Assembly: GCA_003162615.1 (NCBI GenBank)
Contig: PMNG01000028.1
Coordinates: 5,994 to 12,272 of the forward strand
Length of the DNA: 6,279 nucleotides
Source of the DNA: Methanothrix sp.
Lineage (GTDB): Archaea; Halobacteriota; Methanosarcinia; Methanotrichales; Methanotrichaceae
Direction of reading: 5' to 3'
Of the stretch, positions 1-5,163 are shown in pieces. Position numbers and translations under genes: made by a program. Every line of letters starts with the position of its first letter. The first letter of the stretch is position 1. The notes beneath the pieces were generated by a model. It ran no database searches. It was not told where the DNA came from and saw only the letters and a program-made list of their open reading frames with translations.

Positions 1-177
1 TCGTTCCTTACGATATTTTCTCAAGTCTGGCTTGAACGTATATCCTTTCTTGGACAATGCTTAAACTGCGTCCTTTAATTTAGGTATTTCCCCAGGTACT
101 AAGGCTGAGTATTTTGCGCTCACTACCGTAACTTCTCTCCGGATATCGTATCTCTTTGCAAAGAAAAATAGTAGATG
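1..177 (-). pseudogene. Probable remnant of an unidentified gene, broken by an in-frame TAA and cut by the window edge
   Basis: Seen: the minus-strand frame from position 177 to 1 stays open apart from one TAA (complement of 61-63), and it reads like protein on both sides. Upstream of the stop it contains AKRYDIRREVTVVSAKYSAL followed by VPGEIPKLKDAV. Downstream of the stop it continues SKKGYTFKPDLRKYRKER and runs off the edge. The frame begins just after another TAA (complement of 178-180) with no ATG in it, so the 5' part looks lost. The only possible restart after the internal stop is a TTG at 57-55. I do not recognise the family. Inference: a decayed gene, with the charged and aliphatic pattern kept across the stop. 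It could also be chance reading of AT-rich intergenic DNA, or a real gene starting at that TTG. Confidence 0.3.
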
Positions 178-310
178 TTAATGTTAAGCCATCTGACAAT
201 TTAAGAAACTTTTAGTCAGTCTACAAACCGTTTAAATCGTTTAGATATTATGCCTCTATCTGTTAAGTCATGATTGGCCAGGCTGTCAAAAAGACATTAT
301 ATCTCTCAAA
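178..310. other. AT-rich intergenic stretch with no gene seen
   Basis: This lies between the stop of the ProC-like gene and the broken frame at the left edge. It is markedly AT-rich (the line 181-240 is roughly one third GC), and stops interrupt it in every frame I checked. Reading the minus strand out of the ProC-like gene, a run of five T (complement of 288-292) falls about 20 nt after the stop codon. It could serve as an archaeal T-tract terminator for the upstream gene run, but there is no strong hairpin and the call is weak. A short tandem ATGTTA ATGTTA occurs at 175-186 and looks trivial. No tRNA, CRISPR or mobile-element signature was found. Confidence 0.4.
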
Positions 311-1114
311 TTATCCCTGTGCATCCACTTTCTTTCTGACCAGCTCGTGTTTAGCTTTAGTTGCCACCAACAGCTCATCGAACATAGCAGGCGCGTGTTT
401 CTGGATTGCCTTAACTCCTTCCTCTGTTGATCCACCTTTGGTGGCCACGCGGGTGATCAGGTCGTCGAAGCTCTCCTTCGCCTGCAGCTCCGAGGTGCCT
501 TCCAGGGTTTCCTTGACTAGCCTTTCAGCCAGATCAGCATCGACTCCTTTTCGCGTGGCAGCGAGCACAAGCTCTTTCATGACGGCTGATATGTAAGCTG
601 GCCCAGAGCTGGTCAGGACGATCAGAATATCAAGGTCCTTCTCTTCGACCTCGATTGGATGGCCTATGGCTCTGAAGAGACGGAGGATCAAGGCTCTATC
701 CGAGTCCGTTGTGTTTCTTCCGAAGACCGCCAACGATACTCCTTTCAAACTTTCGGAGCCGATGCTTGGAATCACTCTGGTCGCTCTGGCTCTGGACATC
801 GATGCTATCTTCGCCAGGTTGAAGTCACCCGCCACTGATATTAGAAGCTTGTCTGGTGTCAGTTCATACCGCAACTCCCTTAGAACTCCCATCACATCCA
901 GTGGCTTCACGCACAAAAAAATAACGTCGGATTGCGCTGCTACATCTATATTACCGCCCAATTGGATGCCTAAATCCCTGGACAGTAGTCCGGCCTTTTC
1001 TCTGGTCCTGTTGCTCGCGATTATGTCCGCTGGATCCGCCGCTCCTGTCTCTATGAACTTACGGATGAGCATGCTTCCCATGTGCCCTGTGCCGATGAAA
1101 CCCAGATGATTCAT
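311..1114 (-). CDS. proC: Pyrroline-5-carboxylate reductase family protein (ProC-like)
   Basis: ProC enzymes reduce pyrroline-5-carboxylate to proline with NAD(P)H in the cytosol. The 267-residue length is normal for the family. Seen: an N-terminal Rossmann domain with the dinucleotide motif GFIGTGHMG (residues 5-13); the CVKP segment (68-71) at the end of a later strand; SSGPAY (169-174) opening the all-helical dimerisation domain; and TKGGST (225-230), matching the family signature whose usual form is SPGGTT. The segment that normally reads MPNTP is here IPSIG (115-119), as in ComER-like and other ProC relatives, so the true substrate is not certain. The start is supported by a GAGGTG Shine-Dalgarno 5 nt before the ATG. 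It is the last gene of the run, 27 nt after the HIT gene. No proA or proB is nearby. The family is confident; the proline role is less so. Confidence 0.8.
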   Translation of the reverse strand: MNHLGFIGTGHMGSMLIRKFIETGAADPADIIASNRTREKAGLLSRDLGIQLGGNIDVAAQSDVIFLCVKPLDVMGVLRELRYELTPDKLLISVAGDFNLAKIASMSRARATRVIPSIGSESLKGVSLAVFGRNTTDSDRALILRLFRAIGHPIEVEEKDLDILIVLTSSGPAYISAVMKELVLAATRKGVDADLAERLVKETLEGTSELQAKESFDDLITRVATKGGSTEEGVKAIQKHAPAMFDELLVATKAKHELVRKKVDAQG

Positions 1115-1119
1115 CTTAA

Positions 1120-1125
1120 CACCTC
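1120..1125 (-). promoter_or_regulatory. Shine-Dalgarno of the ProC-like gene
   Basis: The minus strand reads GAGGTG, five bases (TTAAG) before the ATG at 1114. This is a strong complement to the 3' end of 16S rRNA. It fixes the start of the ProC-like gene within the short 27-nt gap after the HIT gene, as expected for an internal gene of a shared transcript. Confidence 0.65.
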
Positions 1126-1141
1126 GTAGAGCCAGAAAGCG

Positions 1142-1579
1142 TCACGCTGATATTAAGCGTTCGGCTGTCTCCTGCATAGAGCTCTTCTCCCGCAACTTCA
1201 TCAAAGCAGGAGGAGCCTCCTGGAACCCCTCCAGGGCGTTGAAGAATCTGTCCAGGGGATCGCCCTTGTAAGTCGGAACCAGGAAGATGTGCGTATGCGG
1301 AATCCTGCGGCCGCGAGCGTACATGGCAACGAAGTCAGGGCTGTAGGCTTTCATGATCTTATCGGCTACTGTTCTTGCCACTCTGAACAGGCTCTCTACC
1401 TCTTCCTCATTTAGGTCGTGCCACCAGGGAACGTGTCTTCTTGGAATGACCAGGCAGTGGCCTCTGGAAAAAGGATTGATGTCCAGGATGGCCAGTGACA
1501 GCTCATCCTCATAGATCCTGTAGGCATCGGCTTGGCCCGCCACTATCTTGCAGAATATGCAGCTATCGTTTTCGGTCAT
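1142..1579 (-). CDS. HIT-family (histidine triad) protein with altered triad
   Basis: HIT proteins of the HINT type hydrolyse or transfer nucleoside monophosphates through a histidine nucleophile in H-x-H-x-H-x-x. Seen in 145 residues: the N-terminal CIFCKIVAG (7-15), whose C7-x2-C10 pair commonly helps bind zinc in this family; LDINPFSRGHCLVIPRRH (32-49), a typical HIT core with H41 and H49; and the active-site segment RRIPHTHIFLVP (91-102). H97 lies at the catalytic middle position and H95 at the first, but the third His of the triad is F99. The usual Gly-Gln before the triad is Gly-Arg (90-91). The C-terminal 35 residues are helical and charged. The gene lies 47 nt after the alpha/beta hydrolase, with no clear Shine-Dalgarno. 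Substrate unknown; family membership is secure, and activity may be lost or changed. Confidence 0.88.
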   Translation of the reverse strand: MTENDSCIFCKIVAGQADAYRIYEDELSLAILDINPFSRGHCLVIPRRHVPWWHDLNEEEVESLFRVARTVADKIMKAYSPDFVAMYARGRRIPHTHIFLVPTYKGDPLDRFFNALEGFQEAPPALMKLREKSSMQETAERLISA

Positions 1580-1626
1580 ATAGATCTTATTGTTCTGCTA
1601 ACTTGGCTTGGTTTGTTCAGATCTTT

Positions 1627-2412
1627 TCATTTTGACTCAACGAAGGCCAGGAAATCGTCCAAGATCCTGTTGAACTCTTCTGGTTTGTCCATTTGCAGCC
1701 AGTGTCCCGTACCTGTTACCTGGATGTGCGGCAAGTCTGTATCAAGGTTATGAAGGCTGAAGGGAGCATCGTTGAGAGACGTAACTACTGAAAGTTTTGG
1801 TCCTCTGTATAGCTGGAGTGGAGTTAGAGGATCGTACCGAAGACTCGATTTGAATATGCCGATGACTGTTTCGCGCGGGGTGTTGCGCAGGTCTTGAATT
1901 ACCTTTTCTCTGACCGGCTGCTGCGATCCTGCCAGTAGCATGCCATAATAGTCCTCAATCGCTTTGGAGTACGAGTCAGACTCTAATGCCCTGATTAGTT
2001 GATTTGCTTGCTCAGCCGGAACCTTCCTTGCATCTCCGGAGGGGTCGGCCAGGAGAAGGCCTGCAACCTTTTCGGGGTGCGAGCCAGCGTAGGCGATGGC
2101 CACCGTTCCACCGGAGCTGTGGCCCACAAGGACGAATCGCTTCAAGCCAAGCTCGTCAGCGACGACATCGAGATCGCTTGCTAATGACTCAATCGCAAAG
2201 TCTCCATCTTTTGGCGACTCCGAATTGCCGTGGCTTCGGATGTCAAGAGCTATAGCTCGCCTTTTCTTGCGCAGGTGTTCGAGCTGAGCTGACCAGTGCG
2301 AAGTGTTACCGGCCAGGGAATGTACGGAAATCACGGGCAAGCCGCCAGAACCACCATCGTCAACGTTGATGCTGGGAGAACTCATCTTGCCCTTTGTGCG
2401 AATTAGAGCCAT
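1627..2412 (-). CDS. Alpha/beta-fold hydrolase
   Basis: A 261-residue single-domain alpha/beta hydrolase, cytosolic by lack of any signal peptide. Seen: the oxyanion-loop strand VISVHSLAGNTSHW (27-40), with HS in place of the common HG; the DIRSHGNS segment (57-64), equivalent to the DxRGHGxS motif; the nucleophile elbow VGHSSGG (96-102) with S99; a probable acid D215 after strand LSVVTSLN; and H237 in TGTGHWLQMDKPEEF. The triad is therefore complete. The family covers esterases, C-C hydrolases, lactonases and haloperoxidase-like enzymes, and nothing here settles the substrate. The start is well supported by AGGAGG four bases before the ATG. It sits 33 nt after the small unknown gene and 47 nt before the HIT gene, inside a co-directional run. 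Confidence 0.88.
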   Translation of the reverse strand: MALIRTKGKMSSPSINVDDGGSGGLPVISVHSLAGNTSHWSAQLEHLRKKRRAIALDIRSHGNSESPKDGDFAIESLASDLDVVADELGLKRFVLVGHSSGGTVAIAYAGSHPEKVAGLLLADPSGDARKVPAEQANQLIRALESDSYSKAIEDYYGMLLAGSQQPVREKVIQDLRNTPRETVIGIFKSSLRYDPLTPLQLYRGPKLSVVTSLNDAPFSLHNLDTDLPHIQVTGTGHWLQMDKPEEFNRILDDFLAFVESK

Positions 2413-2416
2413 CTTT

Positions 2417-2422
2417 CCTCCT
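2417..2422 (-). promoter_or_regulatory. Shine-Dalgarno of the alpha/beta hydrolase gene
   Basis: The minus strand reads AGGAGG, four bases (AAAG) before the ATG at 2412. It is the strongest ribosome binding site in the window. It decides for this ATG over the in-frame Met at residue 10. Confidence 0.7.
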
Positions 2423-2445
2423 GGTTATCAAACGCCAAAAATCTG

Positions 2446-2793
2446 TTAACCGCAGCTTCCCTCGCCCGATTCATAGGCTTCCCTCAACTGGTCAGCAGCC
2501 TCACTCGATAGCTTCTTTTCCGCGACTGTGAAGTAGACCTCTGCAAACTCAGGGTAAAGGCAACTCAAGCTCTCTGAGCCATCGAGAATCAAATCTGAGA
2601 TATATTTCATATCCTCAGCCGAGAGCCGATTCAGCCTCCCTTCGAAGTCCTTCTCATCTTTGGAGTGATGGTTGGCAACTGGAGGAAGGATGTTCATGTA
2701 CTCGAGATCAATCCCCTGGCTCTGGAGATCCTCAAACTCCGGCACCAGCTTCTTCAGGATGTTCCTATCCCGCTCGCTCAGCTCTCTAGCCAT
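2446..2793 (-). CDS. Small acidic protein of unknown function (paralogue of the 4715-5119 product)
   Basis: I do not recognise the family. The 115-residue product is predicted soluble and mostly helical, with no signal peptide or membrane segment. By hand it aligns without gaps over about 110 residues to the product at 4715-5119, with about 48% identity. Conserved blocks are ILKKLVPE (12-19), NILPPV (34-39), a histidine (H42), DEKDFEGRLNRLSAED (46-61) and the LILDGSESLSC stretch (68-78) ending in an invariant Cys. The C-terminus ends in a Gly/Ser-rich tail with a second Cys (114). It lies 31 nt after cutA and 33 nt before the hydrolase, so it is probably translated from the moaE-cutA transcript. 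The nearest Shine-Dalgarno-like sequence (AAGGA) is only one base from the ATG. The two-copy conservation argues that it is a real protein. Confidence 0.75.
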   Translation of the reverse strand: MARELSERDRNILKKLVPEFEDLQSQGIDLEYMNILPPVANHHSKDEKDFEGRLNRLSAEDMKYISDLILDGSESLSCLYPEFAEVYFTVAEKKLSSEAADQLREAYESGEGSCG

Positions 2794-2824
2794 GTCCTTC
2801 TAAAGGTTGTGCGAAAATAAAGAA

Positions 2825-3169
2825 TTAACCTACAGATTGGCTGATCCACTGAAGGTAGCGCTCGTCCCCACCCACAACGGGAATTATTATAATCTCCGGC
2901 AGCTCGTAGCTGTGAAGCTCCATTATCCTGGCCTTGAGACGCTCCACCTGCTTCATATCCGTCTTTATTATCATCAGCTCTTCCATCTCGTCGCAGGACT
3001 TTCCTTCCCAGTAGAAATAAGATCTGACCTGTGAGACGTTCACACAGGCGGCCAGCCGTTCCTCCACAAGGGCTTTGGCGATCTTTTCCGATCCGCCCGG
3101 AGGAGCGGTGCATAGTACGATAACAAACTCCGTCGTCGCCTCAGTCACTGCCAACCCACCTGTGGCCAT
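2825..3169 (-). CDS. cutA: CutA1-family divalent-cation tolerance protein
   Basis: CutA1 is a small trimeric ferredoxin-like-fold protein linked in E. coli to copper and other divalent-cation tolerance; its exact role in archaea is unsettled. Seen in 114 residues: VIVLCTAPP (16-24), LAACVN (39-44), YFYWEGK (51-57), MIIKT (66-70), LHSYELPEIIIIPV (85-98) and YLQWI (105-109), which together cover the whole family. C20 and E92 fall where E. coli CutA has Cys16 and Glu90; the position of E. coli His83 is Leu here, as in some archaeal members. The start is uncertain. The ATG at 3169 overlaps moaE by 29 nt and has no clear Shine-Dalgarno. A GTG at 3148 has AGGTGG seven bases upstream, gives a more usual 107 residues, and overlaps moaE by only 8 nt. 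Translation is probably coupled to moaE. Confidence 0.92.
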   Translation of the reverse strand: MATGGLAVTEATTEFVIVLCTAPPGGSEKIAKALVEERLAACVNVSQVRSYFYWEGKSCDEMEELMIIKTDMKQVERLKARIMELHSYELPEIIIIPVVGGDERYLQWISQSVG

Positions 3170-3536
3170 CTGCTTTTATCTCTTTCTTCCAGATGGGGGC
3201 CCTTACTTTCAGCTCCTCTATGATGTAGCTGCATCCTTCAAATGCCTCCTTTCTGTGACCTGCAGCACAAACGATCAAGACGATGTTGTCGCCGACGGAC
3301 AAAGACCCAATTCTATGGATTATGTCGACGGACTTCAATTGGAACCTGTCAATGGCCTCGTCCCTTATTCGCTCCAGCTCGGGGATAGCTGCTTCCTTGT
3401 AGGCCTCCAGCTCCATGGACTTGAGGCCATCGTTCCTGACTGTGCCAAGGAAGGTGACAATCGCCCCTACGTCCTCACTCTTGGCCCTTTCCACAACTTC
3501 TTCTATCGAAAAATCCGCTTCTGTTATCTCAATCAT
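3141..3536 (-). CDS. moaE: Molybdopterin synthase catalytic subunit MoaE
   Basis: MoaE, with the sulfur carrier MoaD, converts cyclic pyranopterin monophosphate to molybdopterin by adding the dithiolene sulfurs. This is a cytosolic step of Mo/W cofactor synthesis. Seen in 131 residues: GAIVTFLGTVR (24-34) with the conserved Arg34; LEAYKEAAIPELERI (43-57); IIHRIGSLSVGDNIV (72-86); the GHRKEAF box (93-99); and LKVRAPIWKKE (109-119). K110 and K117 match the two active-site lysines of E. coli MoaE (K119, K126), so the enzyme looks functional. It is somewhat shorter than E. coli MoaE. No moaD, moaA or moaC lies in the window, so MoaD must come from elsewhere. It opens the moaE-to-proC run behind a 142-nt gap in which I see no convincing TATA box. 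In a methanogen the likely consumer is formylmethanofuran dehydrogenase. Confidence 0.95.
   Translation of the reverse strand: MIEITEADFSIEEVVERAKSEDVGAIVTFLGTVRNDGLKSMELEAYKEAAIPELERIRDEAIDRFQLKSVDIIHRIGSLSVGDNIVLIVCAAGHRKEAFEGCSYIIEELKVRAPIWKKEIKADGHRWVGSD
3156..3161 (-). promoter_or_regulatory. Candidate Shine-Dalgarno for a GTG start of cutA
   Basis: The minus strand reads AGGTGG, seven bases (GTTGGCA) before a GTG at 3148-3146 that is in frame with cutA. It lies inside the last codons of moaE. It favours the shorter CutA (107 residues) over the ATG at 3169, though AGGTGG is also simply part of moaE coding sequence (Arg-Trp codons). Confidence 0.4.
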
Positions 3537-3678
3537 TGTCTAGGGATTCCTACTTAGTTAGCTTCGGATCGGGCCACGGTCACGTTGATATGACGCCATT
3601 CAGCCGCCTGCTACGCACGAGGATGCAGAGCCTTGAACCTATGATAATCACTTGCTTTCACGATAGGGCATCTGTCAA

Positions 3679-4044
3679 TTACTTAAATACCGAACGGTAA
3701 TCGACAGGTTTATCGGAGACGTGGACCTCTGCTCTAATCCCTTTCTTTAACGATGCCATTAACCGCTCTTTTTCTCTATCCCTGAGCCTCTGGATTTCCT
3801 CTTCCGATTCGATCTTCATCACGAAGGTCCCGTAACAGGGTCTCACATAGGTGAAGATGAGGTCTCTGCCCTTTGCACCAATAGCTATCGGTGGGACTCC
3901 GATGATGTAGTAATCCTTGAAAATCTTATATCCAGGATCGATGTAATAGACCTCGTCCGAGTTCTTCTCGATGAACTCTCGGCCCTCCTTGAAAGATGTC
4001 TTCTCTAGAAGCAGAGTATATTTCATCTGCTCTATACAGCTCAT
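3679..4044 (-). CDS. DUF1894 family protein (methanogen-conserved, unknown function)
   Basis: The 121-residue product matches my memory of DUF1894: an N-terminal MSCIEQMKYTLLLEKTSF (1-18), then REFIEKNSDEVYYIDPGYKI (22-41), the very conserved DYYIIGVPPIAIG (44-56), and RPCYGTFVMKI (68-78), followed by a charged helix EEEIQRLRDREKERL (81-95) and a basic tail. No signal peptide or membrane segment. The function is not known to me. Its ATG overlaps the TGA of the DUF1890 gene in an ATGA, so the two are almost certainly co-translated. The same two families are neighbours in other methanogens, which suggests that they act together, possibly as a complex (inference). C3 and C70 are its only cysteines. 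Confidence 0.88.
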   Translation of the reverse strand: MSCIEQMKYTLLLEKTSFKEGREFIEKNSDEVYYIDPGYKIFKDYYIIGVPPIAIGAKGRDLIFTYVRPCYGTFVMKIESEEEIQRLRDREKERLMASLKKGIRAEVHVSDKPVDYRSVFK

Positions 4045-4508
4045 GACACCAGCCCTGCTATTACTTTGTCGATCTTGTTTTTGAGTGGATTGGGGTTATG
4101 AACTGCCTTGGCCACTATCTTCTCGCAGTTGAACTCGATTGTTTCCGCAAGGGCCTCGGCATTCCTGCCGAAAACTACCGCGTACAGCTTGGCCTTCGAT
4201 ATGGCGCTCATTGTCGCGGCGAATGCCATTCCAGCATCGCTGTGCATGAAAGCGAAGCAGATATCGAAGTCAGTCCTCTTCTCTATTATGTCTACAATGC
4301 ACTGGTCCAGGTCTACTGAATTCTTGACGTAGTATCCGTCAAAATCGGAGACCTTCAGGAGCTTGTTTGCCGCATCAGTTCCTGCAACTGTAACATCAAG
4401 ACCGGCCTTGGTCAGCTTATGGGAGAGGTATAGAACTATGCTCATCTGGACCGGAACCTCAGGGCAGCCCATCATTAGCAATACCTTTTTAGGAGCATCT
4501 TCAGCCAT
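4041..4508 (-). CDS. DUF1890 family protein (methanogen-conserved, unknown function)
   Basis: The 155-residue product fits DUF1890. Seen: a first strand with KKVLLMMGCPEVPVQ (7-21); a helix and strand ending AGLDVTVAGTDAANKLL (35-51); VDLDQC (65-70); FDICFAFMHSDAGMAFAATM (81-100); KLYAVVFGR (107-115); and the family-typical C-terminal AVHNPNPLKNKID (135-147). The alternating strand-helix pattern indicates an alpha/beta sandwich. As I recall, an M. thermautotrophicus homologue has been solved structurally, still without an assigned function. C15, H89 and D91 are attractive functional residues (inference). The first gene of a two-gene unit with DUF1894. The start is supported by GAGATGA six bases upstream and a TATA-like box further up. 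Confidence 0.9.
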   Translation of the reverse strand: MAEDAPKKVLLMMGCPEVPVQMSIVLYLSHKLTKAGLDVTVAGTDAANKLLKVSDFDGYYVKNSVDLDQCIVDIIEKRTDFDICFAFMHSDAGMAFAATMSAISKAKLYAVVFGRNAEALAETIEFNCEKIVAKAVHNPNPLKNKIDKVIAGLVS

Positions 4509-4514
4509 TTTGTC

Positions 4515-4521
4515 TCATCTC
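4515..4521 (-). promoter_or_regulatory. Shine-Dalgarno of the DUF1890 gene
   Basis: The minus strand reads GAGATGA, six bases before the ATG at 4508. It matches the ideal GAGGTGA at six of seven positions and supports this start for the DUF1890-DUF1894 unit. Confidence 0.5.
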
Positions 4522-4542
4522 AATCCAGGATTGTTTCTTCAG

Positions 4543-4549
4543 ATTTATA
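4543..4549 (-). promoter_or_regulatory. TATA-like box upstream of DUF1890-DUF1894
   Basis: The minus strand reads TATAAAT within a 206-nt intergenic gap. Archaeal transcription starts about 25 nt downstream of such a box, which would place the transcript start near 4520 and leave a short leader of about 12 nt. If so, the Shine-Dalgarno at 4515-4521 would sit at the very 5' end. No clear purine-rich BRE precedes it. The rest of the gap (4550-4714) shows no tRNA, strong hairpin or ORF that I can support. Confidence 0.4.
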
Positions 4550-4714
4550 CTTACGTTCAAGCATGATAACACTTGTGAAACAATCTAAAGCCTGTCGAAA
4601 TCCATGCAATTTTCACAACCTTAACTGGCTTGGCATTGGTAGGCCACTTGAAGTAGCGCTTAAAGTATCACTCATGCTATCGTAGACTGCCAACTGCGAG
4701 ATTCATCAGTGCAC

Positions 4715-5119
4715 CTAAAGCTTGTATCCGGTGGCGGACACGTACATCTCTTTTATCCGCTCTGCAGTCTCTTTTGAGACCTTCTCTGCAAGGACGTTAA
4801 CGAAGATCTTGGCGTACTCTGTGGATATGCAGAGAAGACATTCGGATTCGTCCAGGATGCGATCCACCAGGTAGGTCAGATCTTCGCCTGATAGACGCTT
4901 CAGACGCTCCTCAAAATCCTCCTCATCCACGGCATAGTGCATGGATACCGGCGGAAGTATGGAATGGTACTCTATTCCTGACCCGGAGCGGAGCTTCTCT
5001 TCTACCTCGGGCACGAGCTTCTTCAGAATCTCTAAGTCCTTTCCTTTGAGCTTTCTCATGGCAATCGATCTCGAAAGAGCCTCCATTATGAAGTGGTCAA
5101 TCTGATTGATCCGCTTCAT
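4715..5119 (-). CDS. Small acidic protein of unknown function (paralogue of the 2446-2793 product)
   Basis: Family not recognised. The 134 residues are soluble and mainly helical. From residue 22 on it is the paralogue of the 2446-2793 product, aligned without gaps at about 48% identity by hand count. Shared blocks include ILKKLVPE (31-38), ILPPV (54-58), H61, DEEDFEERLKRLSGED (65-80) and RILDESECLLC (87-97). C97 is shared by both; C94 is only here. It carries about 20 extra N-terminal residues. The Met at residue 21 (position 5059) would give a protein the size of its paralogue but has no Shine-Dalgarno at a useful distance; the ATG at 5119 has only a weak one too, so the start is open. It follows the Cys-rich gene by 44 nt and may share its transcript. 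Confidence 0.75.
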   Translation of the reverse strand: MKRINQIDHFIMEALSRSIAMRKLKGKDLEILKKLVPEVEEKLRSGSGIEYHSILPPVSMHYAVDEEDFEERLKRLSGEDLTYLVDRILDESECLLCISTEYAKIFVNVLAEKVSKETAERIKEMYVSATGYKL

Positions 5120-5163
5120 TCCAGGTTTCTAGTTTGTGCAGTTAAGGCTTTTTGGGAGGGGGT

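Noticed and set aside
666..1109. Plus-strand open frame of 147 residues opposite the ProC-like gene
   Set aside because: It is a shadow of a well-supported Rossmann reductase. The translation is Ser/Leu-rich low-quality text typical of antisense frames.
2778..3113. Minus-strand open frame of 111 residues in another frame of cutA
   Set aside because: It overlaps cutA almost completely in a different frame. CutA carries the conserved motifs, and this frame's Arg/Gly-rich text has none.
3075..3557. Plus-strand open frame of 160 residues opposite moaE and cutA
   Set aside because: It is antisense to two genes with clear family motifs (MoaE and CutA). Its product is Cys/Leu-rich, resembles no family, and has no ribosome binding site I can see.
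3537..3678. tRNA or other RNA gene in the 142-nt gap before moaE
   Set aside because: There is no T-loop GGTTCRA, no cloverleaf pairing, and only a 4-bp GTCA/TGAC hairpin. No good TATA box either (best is a poor GATTATCATA).
4550..4714. Terminator or small RNA after the small unknown gene at 4715-5119
   Set aside because: Only a weak TGGC/GCCA pairing and no T-tract downstream of the stop on the minus strand.
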